The notes: a model not told the origin generated them from the sequence alone. Counted from the stretch's first letter, positions 1-14,509 are shown. The stretch is 64,000 nt of DNA from Acanthacorydalis orientalis (GCA_034766995.1 CM068314.1:16161701-16225700), one strand, 5' to 3'. Made by a program: numbers and translations.

Positions 1-1548
1 TTTAAATATACAAATTTATTGACATGTAGCAACAATAAACTATATATTTTTATTATTTTTTTTGGCCATGTTATCTAAAAATCAAACAATTTATATGTAT
101 GTGTATATTAAATTACATATATTGATCATATTTCCGATTCGGAATACATTCACTAAAACATAGGTTGTAAAAAAATGGACATATTCTGAAATATTCTTTT
201 TTTCATTACCGAACTTTTAAAATAAAACAAAGTTATAACACTTTCAACCAAACGAATTTGATTTATATTGTATATTTTTTACATTGCATGACTTTCTTAG
301 TTTTGTTATAAATATATACAAAATATAATGTTAAACGTTATTTAATTGTGTTTTTATAAAAATACATTTCTAATACAAAAAGAAATTGTTAATTTAAATA
401 TTTTTTTTACTACTATAGTAAATTCAAAATGTAAATTATATATCCAGAAAGAAAATATTCTTATATGAAATGTTCTATAAGTTTTAAGAATGTTCTTGGA
501 CTAAAAAGCTATATTTATACCTTCTCATTTCTGCATTGCATATAAAACATACCGTTTGATTTTGATTGTGAGAAGATGGAAAATAAAACACAAGAGAACT
601 TTTGCATTTATGAACAGTAGCGTAACAAAAATTTTGGAATATTTATTTACATAATTAATTTAATGAAGTTTACTCTTTGATATTAAATATTATATCTAAA
701 AAATAAAAAAACCATACAACGTTTATCACACTAAACCGAAAGCAATTACGGAACGCAAAGTGACTGACATACATTACAATGAAAACGTTGTTTAAATGGA
801 GTTAAGTGTTTAGTTTCGAATTAGTTGAATTGTGTAAACTGTATATGCACACTATACATGAACAGCTTTCATATTAAAAGAAGACTAAAGCACAATGGCG
901 TCTAATGTATTTGAATTACAAAGAACTATATGAATGTTAGTGTCATTAGAAACATTTATACAATTTCCACTGCATTTATGTGTAATTCTTTTGAAATTAG
1001 TTTCAAATTACAAATTAAAAAACAAATTTAATTACCAGTATAATTATTCTTAATGTTGTTTTCAATAAAATTGGAGAAATGCAGAACTTTATATGCTCAT
1101 AGAATGTTATGCTAGTATAAAAAGAAACTTTTATTGTTAATGTCGATTCCATTGGAATCTATTATTTTTTTTTATCTTTAATGTTTATATATGCATATGT
1201 GTATAATATTTTTCTATAAACATTATATTTAGAATACAGTATATGTAAAAGTTATTACAAAGCATTATTAAAATATAAGCAATTAATTAAACAGTGTCTA
1301 ATAAAGAAGGATTTTTTATTAAGTTTTAATTATAAAAAATACTCGTTTTTATGTTATCATAAGAATTCACATTAAAAATTTTATTATTGTGTGTTATTAA
1401 AAAATAATAAAATCCGTTTGTTTTCATAGTTTATTCAAAGAGAAATATTTGAAGAGGACTGAAAAATCGAAACAATAAAAAATCATTCATAAAAATTTTT
1501 ATCATTATAAAAATTCATAAAAATTTTTAGTAACTAGAAAAATCGGCG

Positions 1549-1594
1549 TCAAACTTAAAATGATTAAAACCGCAATTATTTTTGCACTAACCTA
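1549..1594 (+). mobile_element. Solo mariner-like 3' end
   Basis: AACCGCAATTATTTTTGC followed by ACTAACCTA matches the 3' end of the deleted mariner copies in this window. About 15 further bases upstream match the solo end near 11.64 kb. No partner end is seen nearby, so this is a remnant. Confidence 0.5.
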
Positions 1595-3209
1595 ATAGTA
1601 ACTTTTTTATCAAAATTTGCTTAATGTCTCTATATATTTTACTATAGGGGATTTTATTTATAATTGTGTACATTTTACTATTATGTATTTTAATAATAAA
1701 TAAAAATAAGTATTATAAGTAAATACTTACTCTTTTATTAATAATTATTATTTGAATGTAATTATTTTGAAAAAGAAATCAAAACGAATATTTTTAGTAA
1801 TAAAGCAGAACTCGTTATTTCCGTACATATTCTTGCATAAAAATAGCCACAATAATTATATAAAATATATGTTTTATAGAATCAAGATATGTATATTTCG
1901 TAGTATCCTTTCACTAAACAACTACTGCTGTTTATTCAACACGAGAACAATAGAAGTAACTCTGTTCCGGTTGGGATTACATAGAGCACGTTCATGTATT
2001 TTAGCATGCACACGTGTGGCTTAGATATCATTGCGAGTGCATTTCTTAAACAAGTTTCTGTAACAGAGTACTGTATGTGCTTTTGACATTCTTAGCCCCT
2101 TGAGCAACGAGATTCACGCTTACTGTGAAAATTTGTCGAAAAATATTTCTGCTCAGTTTGCTGTTTCTCTCTCTTTTTTAATATCATTGGAAACAACTGG
2201 ATTTTGTTTATATTCTTTCGTGATTATATTAAATTGAATTCCAGAAGAAATAATAATACTCTAAGTTGAGATCTTACTTTGATATAATTTAAGAACGAAC
2301 TATTTTCTATAATAAAGTTATTTCTAAATATTGATATTTTGATAAAAAAAACTACAATAAAAATCAATTTTTGTTCAAACTCTTCATTATATATAAATCA
2401 TTTTTTTAAAATATTTTTCATTGTTTATTGTATTATAAACAAAAAAGTGTTATAGTTTTTTTTTTATAAAAATAAATACATTGAAAGTCATAAACGCCTT
2501 ATAAGGAAATATTTTATTTCTTTGGCCCTCAAGATGACTTTTGAAATAAAAATTATTTAAATGATATATTCAAAATTATTGTAAAAAAATACAATTCAAA
2601 CGAACACTTTACTTCATGGTTAATTTATCAATGCGTTTGTTGTAAGTGAAATTAATTTTGCTTATTGAAAATAAATCAAATCAATTTATATTACACTTGA
2701 ATTCATTTTCAGTCATATATCATCGAAAATCGATTTATCAAATTTAAGTAAAAAAGGTACACACACAACCGAGAATTGTTTGATGTTTGAAATAACATAA
2801 TATACAATGAAAGCAAGCACACGCTGAGTACGAAATATAAAATAACTGTCGAATATATTGTATTAAAAAGAAATGCTTTGATAAGATTTTTTTCTTTTAC
2901 ATTCGCGCTAAACTTTTTTCCCTTAATCCCATAAGACTGTGACAGGAAGAAAACTGAATGCATTTAAATGTTTATAATAACTTGTGATGTCTTTTTATAA
3001 ATATTTTCCTTTTGCTTCGTTTGTCACGTCTAATACCTTTAATGTTTTTTTCTTGTGTAATTACTGATCCTTTATATATATTTTTTGTATATTATTCAAT
3101 TTATTTTCTTTTCTACTGAACATGTGTACTTTTCATATGAAATAGTCATTTAAGAAAGCTCGTTTGCATTATTTTTCAATTCACATTTCTTTTTATATGG
3201 AATGATTCA

Positions 3210-3210
<1 letters not shown>

Positions 3211-3285
<75 letters not shown>
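3211..3285. repeat. (AT)n microsatellite
   Basis: About 74 bp with two GC interruptions. Confidence 0.95.
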
Positions 3286-3287
<2 letters not shown>

Positions 3288-3549
3288 TTTGTGGTTTATA
3301 ATTATATCAAAATATCCCCAAGTAAATAAGATATAATATTTTTATTATAAATAGTCAAATATAATTTTTATGTCCGTTAAATAAAATATATATATATATA
3401 TAATGTAAAAGATTCTATATTATGTTAGATAATTATTTTTAAAAAAATACCAATAAACTTTCATACAATTTTCAATCGTAATTGGATTAAGTTAAAAAAA
3501 ATATGATGTGTTCCAGTTATTAAATATGAAATCCAATTTGAAATGGAAA

Positions 3550-3551
<2 letters not shown>

Positions 3552-3598
<47 letters not shown>
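3552..3598. repeat. (AT)n microsatellite
   Basis: 47 bp, uninterrupted. Confidence 0.95.
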
Positions 3599-3603
<5 letters not shown>

Positions 3604-3928
3604 TTGTGTGTGAATTTTCACTAAATTCTCATTCTCTGATTGTTAAGTATCTTAATTTATCATTTTTATATCGCTTTTTTATTTTGTTATATTTCATTTG
3701 AAGCATTCATTGTGTTAAATCGGTGACACACCCCGCTTTCAGTTTAAAAGCTTTGCTTTTGAAGTACAACGCAAGTATACCATTTTTTCTGGTATGTTGA
3801 ATTGGTTCTTCATGCTAATTTTAGGATTTCTCTTAAATATACGGTGAAAAATGTTCTCTTTCGTAATGTTTCTCATACTCGAGTTCAATGTACAATTATG
3901 ATTTAGTATTTGAAATATATGGAGATAC

Positions 3929-3974
3929 TATATATATATATACACACACACACATGTATATATATATATATATA
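3929..3974. repeat. (TA)n(CA)n(TA)n compound microsatellite
   Basis: A CA block sits between two TA blocks. Confidence 0.95.
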
Positions 3975-4039
3975 CATGTACATTCTTATTTATTTTAATT
4001 ATATGAAGCCACATTAAACTATTTTAAATGAATAAATTG

Positions 4040-4040
<1 letters not shown>

Positions 4041-4087
<47 letters not shown>
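4041..4087. repeat. (TA)n microsatellite
   Basis: 47 bp, uninterrupted. Confidence 0.95.
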
Positions 4088-4089
<2 letters not shown>

Positions 4090-4633
4090 CATTTAATACT
4101 AAGAAAATATTTTAATTAATAAGATTTATTCCTGAGATATTTATTTATAATCCGGAGAAATGAAGACGTTACCATAAAGAAAATATAATTAATTAGGTAT
4201 ATTTTTTGTCGTTATGTAATTCAAATCGTAATAAAACAATAGCCTTATTATTTAATGTCTTTATCTTCAAAAGTGATAAAAATGAATTACATTTTCAAAT
4301 TTATGGTTTTATTAAACATTTAATATCTGAAATCATTTTAAATTGAGAATTATTATATTTTTCAATTGATTTTTATATAAAATATTTAGTATAAAAACAT
4401 TTAATGGTTGGCATTTTAAACAAATTGTATTTTTAATCACATTTTTTTATTTAAATGGTATTCAATTTATTTTTGAATTCTTTTCAAAGGTGTTATGTTT
4501 ACAGGAAAGATATTAAACTTATTTTAAATTCGCATCATATTATTTTTCAAATGTTTTAATTTTAAGATGCATTTTTTTCAATTATTGTCATTACATTTTT
4601 ATAATTTCCACATGATTTTCTTCAATTATGACA

Positions 4634-4660
4634 TTTTTCAGTATTAATACTGAAAAAATG

Positions 4661-4699
<39 letters not shown>
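4634..4699. repeat. 24-bp perfect palindrome plus (AT)n
   Basis: 4634-4657 is a perfect palindrome centred on TATTAATA; a 37-bp AT tract begins six bases later. Confidence 0.85.
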
Positions 4700-4703
<4 letters not shown>

Positions 4704-5579
4704 AATAGTCTGCACAAAATATTTAAATGAAGGTAAGAAGTAGTATACGCAAATATGATAATACAGTAAATGTTCTTTGAAGATTTATCATTTTTGAACT
4801 AGATAAATGTTGTGTAAATTATTATGAGGGAAGCAAAAGTTTAGTTTTTCTACTGTATGTATCAAGTCTTTCTTATAAATTGAAAGAATAGAAGGTATTA
4901 TTTTGGCGCCTTAGTAAATAGCACAATTTCTTTTTTGTTATTTAAATTATTAATAAGTTTTATCAAAGTAATAAACTTTTAATTATAATTGTTTTGTAAT
5001 AATTCAATTCTTAAATAAATAATTATATATTCAATTCTTTAATAAATTCTTAAATAATTAAATAACATTTCCAGTAATTATTTTAAACATTTGACTTTTA
5101 AGATTTCTTGATTGACTTTTTGGCTTTAAAAATATTTTTTATAAATAATTTTAGTTGTAAATTGTTTTACGAAAATAACTTTGCAGGAAAACATTATTCA
5201 AAGTACTAAAAAATTATACAATAACATAAAATTTATGTTAAAGAATTAACATAACTTGTAAATAAAATAGCATAAAGTTATTATGATTTATAAAAAGCTG
5301 CTTATTTATTGAATGTACTTAAATAAAACTAATTCATTAATTTATATTTTATTATTTGCATACCACTTTTCGAAAATGTATTATATATATATAGTATATG
5401 TGTATGTGTTTATGTATCTTGTAATATCCACATAATTAATGATTGGTCATAAAGGTACCATCAATGAAGATTGAATGTCTACCTATCGTATATATTTTAT
5501 TATCGTAATAATTTTTGTTTTATATCGTTTGAAACTCGTCAAGCGTCTTTAACTTCTGTAAAGCGAATTCCAACAATGC

Positions 5580-5960
5580 TTTGATTTTATCTCCTTTGGG
5601 TTAATAGTCTTACCTTTGTGACGTCCCAATGCCTATGGCTATCCTGCCGTATATTGTTTTGTGAGATGATGTGAGTTGCTTTACTAAATCGGACATCCAT
5701 CCCAATGGTTTTAAGTGTGGGAGACGTTTCATGAAGATTTGTGGTTTATACACAAAGTACATGCACATTTTCACCGACAGTTCGCCGGGTAAACGATTTA
5801 ATAGTGTACGTGTATGTTCAGTAATACGGTTTCGTGAATAGAGAATTCTAACGATTCCGTAGGTGCCATGCAGAGCTGCTTACAATCTTTAAAGCTCTTC
5901 ATCTCGGTCTATCGCCACCCTTAAATAAATTCAACTTGTTCTTTGACTCGTTCAATGTGT
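5580..5960. promoter_or_regulatory. GC-richer island of unknown role
   Basis: About 380 bp of clearly higher complexity and CpG content than its surroundings, with TGACGTC and CCGGGTAAACG words. No coding stretch with splice sites was found in it. Confidence 0.3.
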
Positions 5961-6939
5961 CGGTATCTGTTGGAATTGTGTATTGTGTGTATACTACAAT
6001 TCTTATAGTAAATCAACTGTTGTACGGTTCACATTTATAAAATGAACATTCATTTTCTAGAACCTAATAACATATTGTACTATTCGATTTTCACAATTTC
6101 ATTAACGAAAAACATTAGTTCAGTATTTATTATTTATTTAAATTTTACCGTCTTCCTTTACTCTATTAGTCTAACTGAATTAAAAATACTATATTTTATT
6201 CTATTAATTACTTTTGTAATTATAAAAGATCAAAATCGTTAAACAAAAAAATATTTTGTCTTTAAAAAAAATATTTTCAAATTCAATCATAAAGACTTAG
6301 CATAGTTAAAAATATATTACAAATAAATAACACTCTCTAACATTTAATTTATGTGTATTGATTTTCAAATCCTTACAACTATACTGAACAAAATATATAA
6401 AGATACTGCATACTTTTTTCAATCTTTGTTCTTTTTCAAATAAGCTTTTAATTTAATTATTTTCCATTTGTCAGTGTCATACAATCAGTACAAATAAAAT
6501 CCAATTGTATTCTATGTTTTTTTCTTTATAAAGTATATAGAATTTGTCGTTGAGTTCGGATTATATTTGTTAACACTCCTATAATTATATTCTTTCTTTG
6601 ATTTTTAATAACGAGTGTAAATTTTATCATTAACATGGAAAAACACTGTAAAAAAGTATTGGTAATGAAGTTGTTTATCTTATTAAAATTAAATCTAAGT
6701 ACCCCTCAATACTTTAATATTTTATAATTACTTTTACAAAGTTAATAAAAAATTCTAATTTTCTGTCTTATTTTATACTTGTTCTAAATATTTGTAATTA
6801 TTTTTTGTAAACATATTTCTTTTTTATATTTTTGCTAGAAAAATAATATGTAAAATTTTATCGAATTTTAAAAGTATTGGTTTTTTAATTAATTTACTTT
6901 GTAAAATGGAGTCAACTTTTGGATTCAATCTTTACACAT

Positions 6940-6941
<2 letters not shown>

Positions 6942-6983
<42 letters not shown>

Positions 6984-6990
6984 TTACATT

Positions 6991-7017
<27 letters not shown>
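6942..7017. repeat. Compound (AT)n microsatellite
   Basis: Two AT tracts separated by a TTTACATT-type interruption. Confidence 0.95.
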
Positions 7018-7021
<4 letters not shown>

Positions 7022-7569
7022 GTGTGTGTACAAATGCATAATCGTATTCAGTACAAAATTCACACAAGTAAGATTATAATTCTACTAGTAACCGATTTAA
7101 ATTTAAATATGTTGTATAAACGGAAAGCTAAATTTACAAAGGTAATATTTTCAAAGAAACACGATATTTTACTTAAGTTGGATAAGGTACGAGTATTTGA
7201 AACTCTACCTTGAGCTGTACATGTTAGACTCAAGTGTGGATACAAACAGGTCATGAGGCGTTCACACAGCTCGTTCATGTTGAAAGCCTTTCATATATGC
7301 TTTGTCGAGGATTACCGTGCGCCACAAGTTTCAAAGCCGTTTTCTGATACGTTTTTACATTGGACGTTTAAACGACACGTCTCTTTGTGAGTAGATAGAA
7401 TATTGCGATATTGTGTTATGGTTTATATAAATGTACTCTATCTAAACAAATTTGGCTCACAATTATTATCAATTAATTTTGAATTTATATATGAACTATG
7501 TAAATATATCTCTTGTTTGTAATAAATTTCAATTTATATTTTTGTAAATGCCTGTAGGATGAATTAATT

Positions 7570-7622
<53 letters not shown>
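7570..7622. repeat. (AT)n microsatellite
   Basis: One AC interruption near the left end. Confidence 0.95.
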
Positions 7623-7626
<4 letters not shown>

Positions 7627-8635
7627 TGTAAATATTCTGATTTTCCAACAAACATATATATATATATATATTAAATATATATATATTATAATTTTTCACA
7701 CGAAATAATGAATTTTACAAAAATATCAAATTTTTCCAAAATAATATATTACAAAATTTATTTATTTAAATATAAATAACTGATTTTAATTATATTTTAA
7801 TCATTAAATGGGTTTACTATCGAGTATTTGACATTAAACTAATGTTTTATTTGAAAATATGTTTATATTTATCAACTGATATTATGTAATATTTTTTTAA
7901 AAAATGTTAAAATCTGAAAAAAAAACAGTCGTGATTTAACAGGATAAGACATATTAATATTTAAATTTAATTGAAAACTATTTTTCTAATATGCTATGAA
8001 AGGATAATATATATTTGGTTTAAACATTTATTTTAATATTTAACTGGTATGAAGTATTTCATTACTATTATATTTTCAACAGCAATTTATAAAACACTCA
8101 GATTTTATATAAAAACTGAAATTCATATTTAAAAATGTAAATAACGGATTCTATTTCACACGTACGTCATAAAACTTTAGTGTGCACTTAAATCAGTACG
8201 AATAAATTACATTGTATAGTAAATGTTTGCATATTGTGCATCTGAAAAATACATAGTGTGCATGAACAAAAAAAAAAATGTAAAGTATGAAAAAGTGCTT
8301 CGATATCGTAACTTGACGACGGCTGGTAAGGATGACATTCCGACAACGGATTGATTGAGGGTGTGTGAGGAGATGTGAGCGAAGAGTTTGTGCGCGAAGT
8401 GCTAGAGAAATGGTTATAAATTGCTATGGCGGAGTTTTGCATATTCCTTGGGGCTGTAGTAGTATGTTGTGACCATGCGCGTAGAATTTTGATTTCACGT
8501 CATGGACGATCAACATTTTTTTTTATAGTTGAGAGCTTGAAGAGATATGTTTGAAACGTATTATGTTTTTTTAGGTCACTGATTTATATTTCATATGTTA
8601 TTATGTAATCATTTGATGTATGGAGACAAAATATC

Positions 8636-8638
<3 letters not shown>

Positions 8639-8684
<46 letters not shown>
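8639..8684. repeat. (AT)n microsatellite
   Basis: 46 bp pure tract; AATATATCC-like sequence occurs on both sides. Confidence 0.95.
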
Positions 8685-8687
<3 letters not shown>

Positions 8688-8909
8688 ATATATCCAAATA
8701 TCATCTCTTAAGATCATCTCTGAAGATCTCATTAATATTTATTAATTATTCATAGAGTACACTAAAAATAAGGAATACAAAAATAAGTTTATTTTCTGAT
8801 GTACAGTAAATAAAAAAAATATAAAATTAATTTTTATATTTAATATCTAATATTATGTTTATGAGAGTACTTTTTATAAAAGTTAAATATTATGTATTTC
8901 TCTTCAATT

Positions 8910-8912
<3 letters not shown>

Positions 8913-8967
<55 letters not shown>

Positions 8968-8997
8968 GTGTGTATGTATATATACATACATACGTAT
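8913..8997. repeat. (TA)n(TG)n compound microsatellite
   Basis: AT tract grading into TATG and TACA words. Confidence 0.95.
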
Positions 8998-9280
8998 TTA
9001 TATATGAAAAATATTAATCAAACTTTTGAAAACCTTACTTTAATGTGTAATAACTTTATAAATAACGTATTGAATTCAGAGAAGAAACACGTTAAATGCT
9101 GGAAATGTTTAACTTGAAGTTTTCCATACCTAAAATATATTTCAATTAATATAAAGTAGAATTGTAAATTATATTTGAATGTATTATGAAGTACTGATAC
9201 ATAATAATGAAATATTTTCCTCTAAGAAATATCATTTCATTTCTTAATAACTACATATCTTTCTATATAGAAAAGAATAA

Positions 9281-9667
9281 TTCCATTATAAAATTTCCAT
9301 AAAATAAACATTTTTAATTTTCGTGTAGACCACCTTCTCACAACGCTGCTCTCTCCGCTCTACTCTACAAGTAGTTAACAATTTCCAATCTCAATAATCA
9401 ATGATTTGTTGATGGATATCGCGTGGTCTCTGTTCTGATTGGTTGACATTAGTCACATATATGTATTTCTCTCACGGTGTACAAAGAAAGAGAGTATACG
9501 ATTTCAGTGTAAAACTGATAAGAAATTTATTCAAAATATTATATTCACTGAAACTTTAGAGTAAAAAAATTATTACACATTTTAACATTGTATTTTGTTA
9601 TTAATTTTTATAAAATTTTCCAATAAAAATTTCAGGACTTACATTTTACGCAGATTAGTTGTATTAG

Positions 9668-9668
<1 letters not shown>
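9281..9668 (+). repeat. Interspersed repeat family, copy A
   Basis: Matches, with indels, the complement of 62560-62836: shared blocks include TGTAGA-CTTTCTC-CAACGC-GCTCTC, CTGATTGGTTGA, and the run CATTGTATTTTGTTATTAAT through CCAATAAAA and GACTTACATTTTAC. The copy ends at the (AT)n tract starting 9669. It has no coding capacity and no clear terminal repeats, so the class is open. Confidence 0.6.

Positions 9669-9729
<61 letters not shown>
9669..9729. repeat. (AT)n microsatellite
   Basis: 61 bp pure tract at the right edge of interspersed repeat copy A. Confidence 0.95.
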
Positions 9730-9731
<2 letters not shown>

Positions 9732-9971
9732 CTTTTATGGAAGTATATAATAGTTACTTCTCTTAATAAAATTAAGAGATTATACATTATGTTACAAAAA
9801 GTCATTACTCATTTTGCATTTCACACTTTTTAAATATGAGTTTACAAAAAAAATAAATCTAATTATATATTTATTTTATTTCCAAATATGCTGATGTTTT
9901 CTATAATGTTATATGACATCAGTATTCTTTATGCAAGTATTTATTTCTTTCTCTCTTTCCTTCTATCTCTC

Positions 9972-9974
<3 letters not shown>

Positions 9975-10007
<33 letters not shown>

Positions 10008-10028
10008 AATATATATATATATATATAC
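9975..10028. repeat. (AT)n microsatellite
   Basis: Interrupted once by ACACAA. Confidence 0.95.
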
Positions 10029-10292
10029 ATTTTAAATCGTTTTATAAAATCTCACACACTTTTCGAACGTTTTTCAAAAATAGATTCTTAAATCAGATTT
10101 TCAACAAATGATATTTTATGAAAAATAAGTTGCAAATATTTTTGAAATTCCAGTTCTTATTCAGTTTATACTTCAATTCTCATGTAATATGATATTTAAA
10201 ATATGATTCAAACTTATTAGTTTTTTTTTGAAATCGATTCTTCAAATACGTTTAGCAAAAATATATTTTAACATATTTCGATTTATGTAAGT

Positions 10293-10359
<67 letters not shown>

Positions 10360-10382
10360 GTGTGTGTGTATTTGTGTGTGTG
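10293..10382. repeat. (TA)n(TG)n compound microsatellite
   Basis: About 60 bp AT followed by two TG blocks. Confidence 0.95.
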
Positions 10383-11620
10383 TACAATTATAATCAACTT
10401 GAAAATGTATTAATGGTTTAAAGTTTGAATATAAAAGAAAGGTCTTAATTGTAAGTAATAAAGTTTTTGAAGATCTTTTACACTTTAGCATATTTTATTT
10501 AATTTGTATAAAAACGAATCAATGAGTGCATATCTGTTAATTAATAATGAATCAAATATAAAATTATTTCAAGCTTCATGGATAGAGGAAAAGTATGTTC
10601 AAAAGCACAATGATTAACATTAATGTCATCACGTTTCACATTTTAATGTAGTACCAAGTTGGTTGCTTTCTACTATCTCTCTGTAACGTATAAAAAAGGA
10701 ACGAGTAGAATGTAGAAATTTTCGCAATATTTCTTATTCACTCAACGTCACAACTCACTTTACTAACATTATTAGCAGAAAGCTCTTGCTATAATAAAGT
10801 GGATTATCTATAGCACGTTAAGGATTGTCTTTTATAAATTACTCATCAGGTGTTGATTAATTTCTTTGTTCGTTTCAGTACGCGATTGCCCTTTTTTATT
10901 AAAGCTTCTCTCGACATTGGTGCCTTATTACAGTTTTCATGTGATGAATTCTTTAATGAATATAAAATTAGGCTGGGATATTTATAAAAGGAATTTCACG
11001 TATTTGTGCTATAATAAATATGATATGGTATTTGTCAAATACTTTCACTTAGTTTTAAGTTCTATCCTTCGAATAATGAAATATTTGCGAAGTATAAATT
11101 AATACATAATTTTATGAAATTTCAATATAGTTCAATCACAAACAGAGCAAATATGTGATATGCTTTGTTAATTATTTGGCAAGCAAGCAGATAATTCTAT
11201 ATTGATAAATAAAACTAATTAAAACTTCATTTAAAGAATGTATCAAAGTTAAATATTGATTTCATTTCTACACGTTTGATTTATTTAGAAAATAAAAATA
11301 TATGGTTACTTTATAAGCTATTGTTTTATTCACACTATTTTATAACTTAAAATGAACTTCTAGAAAAGTTCAGTCGTTTTATAAAAGATAAAATAGACTA
11401 AAGAATCAAGTCTAGGTAATAGCGTGGGTGTGAAAACAATTCCCAAGGTGGATCTGACAAACTGCTCTTGAACTGCAAAAAATATATAGCTTCACGATAT
11501 CGTATTTAGAGGACAGATAAGATATCTAAAATATTTTTGTTAATTGTGTAATAATCTTTTCTTCCGTAAATTATTATGTATATATATATATATATATATT
11601 TAAATTTTCAACTCTAACCT

Positions 11621-11669
11621 TCATCAAACTTAAAATTATAAAAACCGCAATTATTTTTGCACCAACCTA
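11621..11669 (+). mobile_element. Solo mariner-like 3' end
   Basis: ACCGCAATTATTTTTGCACC then AACCTAAT, preceded by ATCAAACTTAAAAT, shared with the remnant near 1.55 kb. It lies just after an AT microsatellite. No left end is visible. Confidence 0.5.
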
Positions 11670-13169
11670 ATGTTAATTTATTGTAATTTTATCTTTTTTG
11701 GAAAGTACCATTTTTCTGTATTTTATCTAAGATCATTTTTTATTAATAACTACAATAAATAGAAATTTAAAATTAATATTTTGATATTTGTAACAATATA
11801 TATTTTTATAAAAACGTTGACATAAAAAACTGCTTTATTGACCTTCAATAAATTTATGGGAGAAAATGAAATAATGTCTTTAACAAAAACGAGCGTATCA
11901 ATAATTATAAAGGCAAGTAATAATGCAATTTATCGATCAGTTCAATAAAAAGCATCATATTAGACAGCGTATATAATGATGATATAAGAAAATTGACATA
12001 AGCTTTGAATTATACGATCTTTCGTCATATAGACTGATAAATGGGATTACATTAAAACAAACGATCGTCAATGGAATTCTCCGAGATATTAGAGCGTGAA
12101 GAATGGACCAATCGTCGTCGATTAAAGCATTTAGCAACTTCATTTGCATCTTGAGTAATGATCAAACGGAATTACCAACATTAATTATACAATATAAATT
12201 TGCACACACGTATTGTGATCATAATATCATGTGAATATTAATCGTCTATTAAATATTAAATGATTTTTTTGCGTCCCCAAATCGCTATCGTACTTTTCTC
12301 TTTATACCATTCTAACACAGTTATTAATATTCATAAAGAAAAGGATGTTACATTGAATAACCAAATCATGCGTACCGATTAAAGATTTTCATGCAATGCA
12401 CGCTAAGTTCTCGTGTATATATATATATATATATAATATGTACTTGAAATTTTGTAAACTTTAAGTAAAATAACTGATAAAATTTAAACTTTAGATATGT
12501 TCAAATGAATTAAAATCAGTTCCTAGTATTTTATATAAAATTGCAACTTATTCATTTTAAACTGTACTGTATCTTATTCATATTTTGTAGTAAATTTAAT
12601 CCATTAATTCTGATAAGGTTATTTATGACGACACATTTTGTTTACCCCCTTTACAATTATGACAAATATATTTTAATACATTTATAACGTAACATATTTC
12701 AGTTGCTTTAAAATTATTCAGGCTAAAATAATTGATTTTAAGAAGACCCTGTTTTATATTTGTTTAAAATAACAATCGTATTATAAACTTAAAAAATAAA
12801 CAGTTCTGATAATATATGTTTCAGAAAGAAAGAATGTTTGATTTAAGAACACATTAAAAAGATGAATTTATAAAAAAAAATCCGTTGAAATATTAGATGC
12901 ATCAATTATTTTCCGACATGAATTTATTGTTTTTACCTTATTTACCACTTCGTTTCTCAAAACTGGAATAAAGTAGATATAAATAGTAAAATCCTGAGGG
13001 AATAATCCGATAAAATGGATAACTTGTTAGTTTATCTTTTATGTCAGTAAAGTAAAATGAGTAAAAAATATGAAATATAAATAAAATAGTATTTTCAGAC
13101 ATTAAATTCAAATAATAATTATTAATTTAACATCAAGAGTGTTGAGAGTCAAATTTATAAAATATCATG

Positions 13170-13274
<105 letters not shown>

Positions 13275-13319
13275 GAACACCGGAAACAATATAATTCAAA
13301 TTCACTTAAATTATCACTT

Positions 13320-13650
13320 ACATGATTGCTGTCGGTGTTGTAAATTCATGAGATAATTGTTACGGAAAATGTTCGAACCGTGATGTCACGATCTCAATGA
13401 ACCTCTATGGTTCACCGCACACCAAAGTAAAGAACTTCTTTATTGGAAATAACTACATTGGTCGGGAACTCGCAATCCATCCACACTTCCTCTGTTACAA
13501 ATTAGTCGTAACCATTGCTTTTTGCTACTTCTTGTTAATGTGTATGTGATTAACTTATAGGCTTTGAACGAACAATTCTTTATACCTACAAGGGCTATTC
13601 ATTTACGTTTCGAGGCCATCAATTCGATTCGCTGGACTTTTTCAGGCTGT
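13320..13650. promoter_or_regulatory. GC-richer island of unknown role
   Basis: Balanced base composition for about 330 bp directly after a 100-bp AT tract, including the palindrome-like GTGATGTCAC. No open frame of note and no splice context. Could be a conserved non-coding element. Confidence 0.3.
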
Positions 13651-14360
13651 TTATACTGAAATTGTAATTTTTACGTGAAAATTTAATTATTTGGTCGTTT
13701 ATAATATGAAATAAATGAAAATGTATCTTTTGATTAATGACAGTAATAGAAATATATATGCTATATGCTTACAACACAGTTTAAATTTTAACAAAAATAA
13801 AGTGTGTATGTAAATAAGGATTATTTAAAAGTTGTTTTTGTGTAAAAAAAATATAATTATAACACGATATGAAGGATTAAAAAAAAATAACAAGATAAAA
13901 ATATCATGAATAATGATATCCAAAATTCTGTGTAATGTAACAAACGAGTTGGATTAGTGGCTGCAGACATCATCCTCCAATTAAAATACTGTTTAATATG
14001 TAAAACGATGCATCTTAAATGATAGAATACCACTCTAGGGCTTGTGGTTACGTTAGACTAGTGACTAATATGTCAAGGGATAGAATCCCATTAGGACAAC
14101 TCCCTTTTAGTAACCTTTGATGAATATCACAAAATTTTGAATATATAAAATAGGACATAATCATTAAATACAAAAAAGTTCGCCAAGTATTTCCTTTAAG
14201 CTCGTATGCTTTTTCTAATACACATTAATCAAATATAATTAACTTCTCTCTATGTAAAATAAGAATGTCTTTGTTTATCTTGCTTAACATTTTATAAATA
14301 ATTTCAATAATTATATTTTTATTTATCATTTCTTTTAAGACAATAGAACTTATATCGTTA

Positions 14361-14509
<149 letters not shown>

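Noticed and set aside
2090..2125. CCCCTTGAGCAACGAG sequence recalling a piggyBac-like end
   Set aside because: No TTAA target duplication and no opposite end found.
9888..10091. Open frames with Tyr-Ile runs (also near 10.3, 18.6, 30.0, 30.6, 32.8, 33.8, 39.5, 42.0, 49.0, 58.0 and 59.7 kb)
   Set aside because: They are translations of (AT)n tracts, with no domain, codon signal or splice context.
13925..14110. Possible tRNA-derived SINE (GGGATAGAATCCC resembling a B box)
   Set aside because: The A box is weak, no cloverleaf closes and no second copy is seen in the window.
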